From Cololabis saira (lineage: Eukaryota > Chordata > Actinopteri > Beloniformes > Belonidae), in contig NC_084591.1 in assembly GCF_033807715.1 (NCBI RefSeq), positions 30,220,590 to 30,284,589 of the forward strand: 64,000 bases of DNA, read 5' to 3'. A program made the position numbers and the translations under genes. Positions within the stretch are counted from its first letter, which is position 1. Each line of letters starts with the position of its first letter. The notes beneath the pieces were generated by a model. The model ran no database searches. It had not been told where the DNA came from and saw nothing but the letters and a program-made list of their open reading frames with translations. Shown one piece after another: positions 54,827 through 64,000 of this stretch.

Positions 54827-54994
54827 TATTTTTCATTGAAGTACCCATCTTTCTCGTGTTTATTATCATTTGCCACATAATTAAAGCGACATACTAAATT
54901 TAAGAAAAAATTACTAATTATCCGATTAGTCGACTAATCGTTTCAATAGTCGGTGACTAGTCGACTATTAAAATAGTCGTTAGTTGCAGCCCTA

Positions 54995-56100
54995 GTGTAG
55001 AGCAAGTAGCCATAGCTGCAGCTGCAGGACAAGAGTAGATCAGGCTCGTCTTAGGCCTGGAAAGTACTTACAGTTAACAATGCCTATGTGTATACATCAT
55101 GGCTGCCACACATATCCTGCGTTCATTTGTCATGTCGGTAGTACACATGCCCAAAAAATACACAACGAATATGCAACCTGCCATATCCCGTTGAATGCTA
55201 GTGACCAGTCAGCATCACTAAAATCTGCTGCAATGGTGTAGTGCTGATCAGGTGTCTAATGCAGTCTCAACCAGTCTAATGCAACGAGTCATCAGATTTT
55301 ACAGTCTTCCTGACACTACCCTCTGCATTTACCCGGGCTTGGGACCGGCACTAATAGGACACTGGCTTGTGCCCCGTTGAGGCTGCATTTATTTTATGGT
55401 TTTTGCTTTTTTTTTTTTTTCCTTTTTTTTTTGGTTTGCCCTACGGCGTAGGCTCTGAAACTACTAGAAAACTTAAAACGTATATGAATTTTTTTCATAA
55501 ATCCTGCCTCAATCCTGCCTCATGCTACTTTAATTTACACTTTTTTATTTATGCCGTCCTTCAGAGTAATATAAAAGTTGCAACTTTCTAACCTATCTCT
55601 TACTCTTGTTTACCAAACTATTTATCCATAAGTACATATCTGGCAATGAACATTTATTTTCCCTGAGAGTCAAAGCAATAACTCATCACCTCTCCATCCT
55701 TTTGTTTGAAAATCACATGTTGACATAAATATGGGATACCCTATTTATATTTTCCCCCTAGCAAAAGAAAAAATGTATTTATTTGTTCTCACAGTGTAAT
55801 TCATTTTCTAGTTTGTATTTCAACTTTTTATAAGTATTATTCACTCGATACGTTTCAATAAAAAATGATAACTTCGTTCGTTTGCTTGTCGTATAATTTA
55901 CGGTTGAATTACCAAACTGAGTTTAAACTCTGCTCCCAGGTGGAGGCCGCAGGTATCATGCGTACAGGCCGCGTAGCCCTGAAAAAAGAAACATTCACAA
56001 TGCAGTTGGTTGTGGACACGAATGCATGGACAAACTACAAGTATGTTCCAGGCCTTAGACATAGCTTCATCGTAGATATCCTGCTATAGGCCTACGCTGC
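54995..56100. other. Unannotated DNA with two small repeat scraps
   Basis: Bases ~55310-55385 (ACCCGGGCTTGGGACCGGCA) belong to the repeat also seen at 1-390 and 47690. CCCTACGGCGTAGGCTCTG at 55439 belongs to the fold-back family of 52410. No coding signal is seen. Confidence 0.45.
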
Positions 56101-56815
56101 GGGGTACACCAACATGATCCACTGAACAGTGGCCCTCACCCTTTATCTCTCATTCTCTTGCCTTTCTTCAGCTCAATCCACAATAGTTAATTCAAAGTAT
56201 CTCTTAAGTATAATTCCCCTCCATTCTTATTGTACTATGTTGTGCTGGACCGCAACCCCCCCCCCCTCTCTCTCTTTTTCTCTTCTGTACGAAGACCAGA
56301 TCTGCATGTTGACCTGCAGTCCCACCCTCTGATCATCCCAGTGCTTGTTTCCATCAGTCTGTATAGATGTCTCTGTTGAATATCTACTGACATGCTGACC
56401 TGCAGTCCCACCCTCTTACCACCTCACTGTCTGCTGTCTACACCTGTTTATAACAGGTGTCTAACAGATAATGACTACTAATATATCTTGTCTTTTGTAT
56501 CATCGACAGTATATGGGCCCCTCCTCTTTCTGTTCTTCATTTTCTCTTTCCTATCTCCCTTTTCCTGCTCTACCTGGCTGGCCTTTAGCAGGAGGGTCCC
56601 CCCTTAAGAGTCAGGTACTGCTCAAGGTTTCTTCCCTCCTAAAGTGGAGTTTTTCTTGCCACTGTTTGGCTTAAGGTTTTTCTCCCACTAGGGGAGTTTT
56701 TATCTGCCATTGTTCATGTAATAATTGCTTGCGGTTCATGTATTGGGTCTCTGGAAAGCAGCTAGAGACAACTTGTATCCTAATAGACAGTATATAAATA
56801 AAATTGAACTGACTT
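56101..56815 (+). repeat. 3' UTR and tail of a 5'-truncated fish LINE
   Basis: The segment contains the stock text CTGCTCAAGGTTTCTTCC, GGAGTTTTTCTTGCCACTG and finally AGTATATAAATAAAATTGAA, a widespread fish LINE 3' end. CATGTTGACCTGCAGTCCCACCCTCT-like text occurs twice (~56307 and ~56390), an internal direct repeat. No ORF2 sequence remains. Confidence 0.6.
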
Positions 56816-57020
56816 GTATAAAAAAAGAAGTATCGCAAAGGGGCACTGCATCCGGTGTGCACAAATGCAATATTTGATTAATTACAGGAATTTGTTTCAA
56901 CTTCTGTAAAAGGGCTTTTAAGCACAGGTTATGATGTCTCATGTAAGAGTGGTGAGTTTACAAGTAGTAGCAGGTTGGGGGGGGGGGGGGGAATCAGTTT
57001 CTTCTGCTGTCTCACCTTTG
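56816..57020. other. No recognised feature
   Basis: Contains a G run (56977-56990). Nothing else is supported. Confidence 0.4.
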
Positions 57021-57501
57021 TTAAAGGAGCTGTATGTAAGAGCAATAATAAAACGAATCATAAAATGACCCCGATATGTCAACAGACATTTAAAAATCAT
57101 GTTCATTTCAAATACTTATGTCACTGACAACAGCACTCAAGCCAGGATATTCCAGTTTAAAAAGAGGAGTTGCAGCCCTCAACTAATGTTTATGTTGTCA
57201 TTTTTTGTTTTGGCCTGAAGCTCCACCCTCCCCCTATCTCCCAATCACCAAGTCAGTATTGTTTCTGAAGCTCCACCCTCCACCTATCTCCCAATCACCA
57301 AGTCAGTATTGTTTCGGCATCCGGGTTGCCAGCTTGGCTCTAATTATCGCAGCCATGGCAGCCTACGTTCCTGCTGCATTCTGCAGCCTACCTGGCAACC
57401 TCTGGTCGGGGGGAGGAGGGGGAGGGTACACGCCGCTCAACAATATTTTGAAAGTGACTGCAGTACCAGTTTTGGCCATTTCTTACAGACGGCTCCTTTA
57501 A
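57021..57501. mobile_element. TTAA-flanked MITE, ~480 bp
   Basis: The left end TTAAAGGAGCTGTATGTAAG and, inverted, the right end TTAAAGGAGCCGTCTGTAAG give ~19-bp terminal repeats bracketed by TTAA, the target of piggyBac and Kolobok elements. A 50-bp segment inside is tandemly duplicated (CTGAAGCTCCACCCTCC at ~57216 and ~57266). No transposase is present. Confidence 0.88.
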
Positions 57502-59150
57502 TATTTACCAGGACAGTAAATATGAATTCACTGACAGAATTCATGCAGAATATTGAAAAAAGCTCAAAAAAGATCTCAGCCCTTATTTTTTGAATATTTA
57601 ATGTAAAAACTCTTCATACATAAAATTAATATGTGTGTTATATTTCTTCTTGAGTCCTACAATCAGGCTTTTGAAATGTCCCGGTCACATGGTTATAAAG
57701 TACATGGTATTTTTTTCTCTGCCCATATGTCTAATAATTGTACAGACGAAGTCTAAGCATGAAATTATTCATCTGTCCATCCTTCCCGCTTCACTCTGTT
57801 CAGGGTCATCGGGGTCTACTGGAGTCTGGACATGTTACAAGTCAATCACAGAGCCCTCTCAGGCGTTTTATACAAATATTATATGTGACTTTTATGCCAT
57901 GTCCACAGCACAACACGGGGAGAATAGAAATAACCTACCCAGCTCTATGAAATGTATAAAACAAGACAAAAAAGTAGAAGAACAACCAAGGTAACAAGGC
58001 TTTTCTCCCATGCAGCTGGTTTTATGCAGGGTCGTGAAATTAAGACCATTATGATTCTATACTACCCTAAACAATTTTTAATTAAAATTAATTGGTATTT
58101 GTATCATACCTAATTGCGAGTGCAAATAATTCCTTTATATTTTAAGACACTTTGAAATTTCATGCCCCATGAAGTTTGGAATTCATTAAGATTGTGAATA
58201 TTGCACTGTCATCATATTTTTATAACAGAATACGAAGATATACAGGAGTGGTAACACACAAAACTCATTTATAATATGAGCCACACATTACATAAGTGAA
58301 CAAATCAAAGACAAATGTGTGTTTCAGTATGGTGCTTTGCATCCATTCTCAATCTAGACCATCTGACTCAGCCGCCTGTCAGCAAGACGAGGCAGATGGG
58401 AGACATAAAACGCTCCATGCCTTGACAAGGTAGTCCGTCAAAGTTAGGGAGAACAGTCACAGGGGTAATGTTTTGACAAGGCATTAAATGTCTCCTTCGC
58501 AGACGTCCTGTATGCCATTCCACATGATGGATGTACAGATACAGATGGCTGTATTTAGATTTTGTGTACTCATGCCTGGACTTTTCTTAGGCTGTAATAT
58601 TTATTTCACATGTATTATGGTTAAGCCCAAGCCGAAGTTAACCCAATGTTAAATGTCAATTCATAATTTGACCATTGTAGCAAGTTTTGAAATATTTAAC
58701 AATATGTTTAACAATTTTAATGCTCTATTCCTGGAACAGCATGTTGCTTTCTCTATTACATTAGGTTTCATGTGTTCTTTTAGCATGTAATTATTGGCCA
58801 CCTTTTGTGTTTTTGAGTTCACTGAATTTAAGTGTTTTGCGAGACCTCTTTATCCGTCTCCTCTGCAATAATATTTCCTTTCACCCTACTGCTTTCCCCT
58901 TTCTGGTCACAAGTCTGTTAGGGCTTAAATATCACAAGTTAGGGTGAGACAATTGGAAACAATAACTGCCACAGGCTATGCTGTAAGCTTTAAGAGACCT
59001 TTTTAACTGGCATCTATCCATATTCATTCTTTTGGTGGTCTTCCCTGAAATCTTTCATATGCCTGCATGCTACTTGAGGCAAGGCTGGCAGAAATTCTTA
59101 TCAGCTCCATGTGTGGATGTTTCTATTAGCTAAAGAGTGTGTTATTGTAG
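57502..59150. other. No recognised feature
   Basis: AT-rich DNA. A 119-residue frame at 57635-57994 shows no motif and overlaps another phase. Confidence 0.45.
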
Positions 59151-59162
59151 GATGTACCACCT

Positions 59163-60265
59163 ATGACTGTCTTTTTCTGGATGTTAGCCATGGACTCAGA
59201 GCTGAACTTTGAGAGACACATTAAAGCAATTACAAAGTTGGCCTTCTATCCACCTGAACAACATCTCCAGGATCATAGAACTAATCTCAGTCTCAGCAGG
59301 ACCTTGAAAAACTCATCCATGCATTTATCTTCTTTATCTAGTCAAATTGATGACTGGAACAGTGTCTTTACAGGTCTGCCTAAAAAGTCAATCAGACAGC
59401 TACAACTGGTCCAGAATGCTGCAGCATGGGGTTCTAAGGGTTCTAAAGAAACTAAGAAAGTGGACTACATCACTCCAGTTCTTATATCTTCTCACTGGCC
59501 CCCTGTTCCTCCGAGAATAGACTTTATTTAAAATACTTCTGTTAGTTTAAAATCACTGAATGGTTTAGGACCAAATTACATCAGAGAATTGTCGTTGCCA
59601 TATCAACAATCCAGACTTCTCAGGTCTGCTCTGCGTCCCCAGAATCCGAACGAAACATGGAGGAGCAGCATTCAGCTTTTATGCTCCACAGATCTGGAAC
59701 AAACTAAAACTCTCAGTTCAGTTGTTTATAGCCACCTTTGACAGAAATATTGCAACTATCCATCCATCCATCCATCAGGTTGCCAGTTCATCGCAGGGCC
59801 ACATATAAACACTCAACCAGACATACTAACACTCACACCTACGGGCAATTTGGAATCATCAATTAACCTAGTATGCATGTTTTTGGACTGTGGGAGGAAG
59901 CCGGAGTACCCGGAGGGAACCCACGCAAGCACGGGGAGAACATGCAAACTCCACACACCCACACACCGCCCCTGCCGGTCCTGGGAGTCGAACCGGGGAC
60001 CTTCTCGCTGTGAGGCAACAGTGCTAACCACCAAGCCACCGTGCTGCCCCTATTTCAACTATTCTGAATTTAACTTTAAACAATATCAATTTTAATATGC
60101 AATTGTAACTGAAGTTTAAGTCTAACTCTTATTTATTCTGCCACTGCACTGTGACCTTTTTCCACTATTCACTTTTCATATATTTATTATGTAAAGCACC
60201 TCGAATTGCCTTGTTGCTGAAATGTGGTATACACATAAATTTGCCTTGCCTTGCCCTTTTACCAC
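59163..60265 (+). pseudogene. 5'-truncated L2/Rex1-like LINE, RT C-terminus and 3' tail, split by a SINE
   Basis: The frame from 59190 reads SELNFERHIKAITKLAFY, then LQLVQNAAA, a DYITPVLISSHWPPVPPRIDF block and, after a stop, text encoding SLNGLGPNYIRELSLPY and LRSALRPQNPNE. This is the C-terminal part of an L2/CR1-group ORF2. A SINE-like insertion (59760-60051) follows. The LINE's 3' UTR then resumes and ends GTAAAGCACCTCGAATTGCC ... TTTGCCTTGCCTTGCC. Stops and loss of the catalytic region make it inactive. Confidence 0.8.
59760..60051 (-). mobile_element. tRNA-derived SINE-like element inserted in the LINE
   Basis: The minus strand begins GGGCAGCACGGTGGCTTGG, with A box TGGCTTGGTGGTTAGCAC and B box GGTTCGACTCC at tRNA-like spacing. 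It ends in an (ATGG)n tail. Flanking sequence is duplicated with one mismatch: ATTGCAACTAT (59749-59759) and ATTTCAACTAT (60052-60062). It is the better-preserved copy of the family at 1-240. Confidence 0.8.
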
Positions 60266-60760
60266 CACAAAATGGCTTGATTGATCACAAAAGAAATAGG
60301 AAAAAAGTAACGCATATTATTGCAGGGTTTAAAGCCATCATCCAACACACCTATGAAAAGGCCCACGGGAGGGTCATGTACTGGTTCCTACTGGAGGGAC
60401 TGCAGGCTCGTGTTGGAGCATGGACAGAATGGGAGGGTGTAATAAACGTGGACCAAGATCTGGCAGGAGAAAGCCAAATTAATCATGTTTTTGGTCCAGG
60501 TGGACTTCAGTGTTCTCTCCAGTCTCTTGACTCTCCATATAAGACCAACTCATCAGCTAGTCCATTGTACTCAGTGAGATGTTCCTTAGAGCACATTTTA
60601 AGTATCTGGTCAATCACTGTGTGGGGAATCTCCTATCACAAGCATCAAAGGCCAAAATATGCTTATGACCATTGCAGAAATCATCTCCATATAATAGTTA
60701 TGGCTACCAACTAGCATCCCTGCAACCAGGATCCTCGCCCATTCATTCCCCAACACTCAT
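60266..60760. other. No recognised feature
   Basis: A 187-residue frame (60151-60714) begins in the LINE tail and continues through this stretch. I find no domain and do not call it. Confidence 0.4.
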
Positions 60761-60769
60761 GAATGTTCC

Positions 60770-61042
60770 TTCAGAGTTGCTTGGATTGTGGGTCAACACA
60801 AAAAGCCATTTACTGATGTAGGGGTTGTCAAGGAGTGCATGAGTGCAGTAACAGACACCTTAAGGGAGGGAAAACCAAAAGAAGAGCTCTGTGACAAAAT
60901 TAGGCAAATCTTAGCCCAGGATGTACTAACCCAGGTGGATGAAGCTATCCATAAGGCATCATGTGTAGGCTTAGCTGTAGATGAGTCCACTGATGTGACT
61001 GACAATGCTCAGCTATTAGATGAAATAAACTCAGCAAAATAA
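60770..61042 (+). pseudogene. hAT transposase fragment (ZBED/SCAND3-like)
   Basis: The frame 60788-61042 encodes HKKPFTDVGVVKECM, a lysine-rich middle, and SCVGLAVDESTDVTDNAQLL. The last motif, LAxDESTDVxDxAQL, is the strongly conserved region around the first catalytic aspartate of hAT transposases of this type. The frame stops soon after, so only ~90 of about 600 residues remain. No element ends were found. Confidence 0.75.
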
Positions 61043-61194
61043 CCAATATCCTTTGCATTAAACCAAAGACAAACATTTTTCTTTGTAATCATGTACAATG
61101 TCTATCACTAATCATGTAATCTCATCAATCATGTACACTCTTTTCTCAAACACACATCACTAATCATGTAATCTGAGCAATCGTGTACAAACCT
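61043..61194. repeat. Short direct repeats of CACTAATCATGTAATCT
   Basis: TATCACTAATCATGTAATCT (~61102) and CATCACTAATCATGTAATCT (~61146) recur about 44 bp apart, each with a following CAATC.TGTACA. Confidence 0.6.
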
Positions 61195-61870
61195 GTACAG
61201 GAAGTCGTCCATTTTCAATTAATCGTGTAATTTTGGCGCAATTTATGCCATTTCTTCGGCCGTTAATGCGGCCCGAACCGTAACGTGGACCCAGGTGTGT
61301 TATACATCAAAATGTGCGTCTCGACCCTGCGACGATGGGCATTACTTTTCTCAGTCAAAAGCGTTACCGTGGGGACGATAGACGCCAAAAATCGCGCCCC
61401 CCCTTCGTCTGATTGGTCCATATTTGATAGTTCCTACTTTCTGCCATAACTTTTGAATGGTTTGACATAAAGAGGCTCGGTTTTGAGTCCTTGAACACAA
61501 TTGTTGCAAATAAGCCCTGCCCCTTCTTCTGATTGGTCAATATTTGATAGTCCCAATTCTCTGCCATAACTTTTGAACAGGTTGTGATAAAGACATGTGG
61601 GTGGTGCCATCGGACTCGGTATTGAGTACTTGACCTTCATTGGCCTGAATTAGCCCCGCCCCTTCTTCTGATTGGTCAATATTTGATAGTCCCTATTTTC
61701 TGCCATAACTTTTGAATGGTTTGATATAGAGAGTCGTGGGTGGTGTCATCCGCTAAATGTCCAGGCCTGAAGAAATCTACATGCAAGTCATACAAGCACT
61801 TCCACTGCAGCACGGCTGAACGTGCAGGGTGCGAGGACCCGTTCATCGCTGCTTCCAGCTTTAATTTGAT
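61195..61870 (+). repeat. GC/CCAAT repeat family, copy C
   Basis: The left block (AATCGTGTAATTTTGGCGCA) matches 5621-5650 and 5969-5999. Three array monomers follow (TAACTTTTGAA near 61447, 61568 and 61707), then the same right flank as copy A and the terminus CATCGCTGCTTCCAGCTTTA. It shows the uninterrupted target into which the LTR element inserted in copy A. Confidence 0.85.
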
Positions 61871-64000
61871 TTTTTACTTAATAAGAAAAAAAATTGTTAA
61901 ATGTACACATGTATACTTCAATGTTAAGTGACAATAAATATTTTGGAATTAAACTTTGTTTAATTTAACTATGTGGTTTTAGTTGAATACCCCTGTACTA
62001 GACAGTAAAAATAATATTGTAGACGTATGTTTGAAAGGGCCACCCTCTGCAATATTAGAGATTATTTCAAAGCCTATTCAAAACATGTAGCCTGCACAAA
62101 CAAAGAGACAGAGTTAGATTTGATCAACACAGAGTTGAATTTACATTTTTACTGATTTCATCAGACCCAAAATGTAAGTTAATTAAGACTAATTGTGGAT
62201 GTTTCACACAGTCATATGAGGCTGCATCTTGGCCCAAAGCTGTTTGTTAATGGTCTCTACAATTTATCATGCAATGGCAGATTTTAGTTGTGTAGGGTCT
62301 ATGTTCCGACCAAAACTAAGGAGGAGGAGTATTGAGAAGACAAGGAAGACATAAACTAAGGTGTATGACACTTAAGATGTGTTTAACATTTTACTTTGCC
62401 ATTTGTCACATATGATGGTTACAGTAAGTGACATAATGCACACCCTAACAGTGATTTAACAATGAATGTTTAAATCTAAGTAACTGTGGTTAACAAGGAA
62501 AGAGTGCAAAGAAAGTGCAGAGGTCTTGGAACTCATTAAGTCAGACATGGATGAATGTCAGTTCTCTGCTGCGACAACTGGCCGTGCAATGGCCTCTTCC
62601 ACACAATCTTACCTCCTGACTACCTCCTATTTTAAAAAAACATGTGAAATGTCAGTTTTACAGTCTCACATATTGCAAATCTGTATGGATTTTACTAGGA
62701 AGACATGTTTGGCAGGCATGTTTCTCAAGCCCTCAGAGTATTGAATGCTTTCAATGTTTGTCTTTGTAAAGCTCAAGTACTGCACTGTGAACCAAACTTG
62801 TTATTAGATTATTCATTTTTATTTGACTCGTGGAAATCTTTTGTTTTTTGTTTTTGTGTGTGCTATAAAAATTAATTTTACTTCGACCTTGATTTTCTAT
62901 AGGTGGCCTTTTCCGCAGTAATTCTGAATTCTGGAGTAAAATTGTTATTTTTCCCAACAACAACAAAGAAAAAACTGCATTAGCAATTTTATATTCCTGA
63001 AAAGATTAAATGAGGCTGTATTTGTTATTCTGTGTGTTCTTCAGTGTGCCTTTACCTGCTGTAATGAATAACAGGTATTAGCTCAATATTATTGTGTCAA
63101 ATGTAATACTTTCTCAACTCCTCCTCCCACTGATTCTTGAGAAAAGCCTTGTCTGCAATGCAGTTGAGCAAATTGAATGTGCCAGTCAATTGACGTGTCA
63201 CATTTATCTAATCCAACCTGTCATACAGTGCTATGCTCTATTTCCTTTGCATAACATCGTCTCAATGTTTGTAACACAGCCCCAAAGTTAGTTCAAATGT
63301 ATTGTAATTTAATTTACTGTAAATCAAGGCAAGTTCCACCTGATACCATTTTTGGTTGTTGTCGTTGTCAGGGGTAACCTCTGGTTTGCTAACTTGAAAG
63401 CTCATATTACAAATGTTATTAGTGATGCTTAATATGTAAATACTTGCATAGCCAGTCAAATTGAAAGAGGACAGAAAGATACAGAGTCACTGGGAATTCA
63501 TCGTGCCAGGCCCTAATGCATTTCTGCTTAGGTCAGCAAGGGAGATGTTAATGTTGCTCTGAGAATTAATGGAAGTATTGGCTTACAAACATTTGGTGAT
63601 ACATTATTGTGGCTCACAGCAACTCTTAGGTTGTTTTTCAACTACACAGGCCGCAGGGGAAGAACTTCCTGTTTTAATTAGATACTGAATAAGCAAATAG
63701 TAACTCAGATTAACTGTAAGGCCTGTGGTCAGCCATTCCCTATGTCACCACAATAGATTAAATAAATTTAACTATTATTCGGGATACTCTACAATTGATT
63801 GTTGTGTACTGATAGATCCCAAACTTATGTGTAGCAATCAATAAATAAATTCAAGGAGGTTCAAAGTTGAAGACTAGGTGCTTAAAATAATTTCTTTATG
63901 AGAACTCATCCATGCTCAATGGCAAATTATTTTTTTTTCCCTCAACCACCATGTTGTAAAAATGGCTTATGTAGCTGAATAGGAGTGCAAACTTAATATA
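61871..64000. other. AT-rich DNA without recognised features
   Basis: Short frames only (up to 72 residues). No element termini, RNA genes or exons that I can support. Confidence 0.45.

Larger units (their letters stand above)
53821..54994 (+). mobile_element. 1.17-kb hAT element with BED finger remnant
   Basis: The ends TAGGGCTGCAACGATTCG and, inverted, TAGGGCTGCAACTAACGA, followed inwards by GTCGAC-rich subterminal palindromes on both sides, are the hallmark of common fish hAT elements. It contains a BED-type zinc-finger fragment (54017-54198) and a nested Tc1-type MITE. The 8-bp target duplication is not clear (GTGTTAGG versus GTGTAGAG). Confidence 0.85.

Noticed and set aside
59900..60051. 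A functional tRNA gene on the minus strand
   Set aside because: A and B boxes are present, but the cloverleaf does not close and the sequence is part of a dispersed SINE-like repeat.

Overview
This window is vertebrate, almost certainly teleost fish, nuclear DNA. The evidence is the mix of transposable elements: a Tx1-clade LINE, CR1/Rex1-, L2- and L1-like LINE remnants, a pogo/Tigger-like DNA transposon, hAT elements with 8-bp target duplications, TTAA- and TA-flanked MITEs, a tRNA-derived SINE-like repeat, LTR elements, and many (CA)n, (GT)n and (TC)n microsatellites. I found no convincing host protein-coding exon, no tRNA, rRNA or snRNA gene and no CRISPR array. It reads as a gene desert or the inside of a very large intron. 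The species cannot be named from this sequence.

Layout. 1-4.8 kb: a SINE-like composite repeat, then unremarkable AT-rich DNA. 4.8-14.0 kb: a repeat cluster. It holds a copy of an unnamed repeat family with a long tandem array whose ~139-bp monomer carries a GC box and a CCAAT box. That copy is interrupted by a 1.2-kb solo-LTR-like insertion (6371-7588) and by a minus-strand LTR element (9317-13910). The LTR element has 700-bp LTRs with no difference noticed between them, and each LTR contains a near-exact copy of the 5' half of tRNA-Gly(GCC). 14-20.9 kb: no recognisable element apart from a microsatellite and a LINE tail. 20.9-25.1 kb: a pogo-like transposon with a complete transposase core and an internal ~1.29-kb segment in three tandem copies. 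25-29.2 kb: hAT-like remnants, an LTR-like noncoding block and a second copy of the GC/CCAAT repeat. 29.2-32.4 kb: two broken LINEs facing each other, one hit by a hAT MITE. 33-38.2 kb: a second hAT MITE, an LTR-like piece, large microsatellites and a shortened pogo derivative with a GC-rich minisatellite. 38.2-39.9 kb: a 5'-truncated L1-like LINE with a 16-bp target duplication.

39.9-45.5 kb holds the best-preserved genes: a full-length Tx1-clade LINE with two open, overlapping reading frames (ORF1 with a zinc knuckle; ORF2 with endonuclease and reverse transcriptase), bounded on both sides by (TC)n. 46-64 kb: more remnants, including another LINE 3' end, a 331-bp solo LTR, a pogo-type MITE, a 1.07-kb hAT element with a nested fold-back element, a 1.17-kb hAT element carrying a BED zinc finger and a nested Tc1-type MITE, a TTAA MITE, a LINE 3' end with a nested SINE, a hAT transposase fragment and a third copy of the GC/CCAAT repeat.

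The genes do not form a host pathway. They are transposon genes: ORF1 and ORF2 of the Tx1 LINE are expected to act together on one RNA, and the pogo-like transposase is expected to act on its own terminal repeats and possibly on the deleted derivative at 35.5 kb. All family assignments rest on visible motifs and recalled family features, not on database searches.
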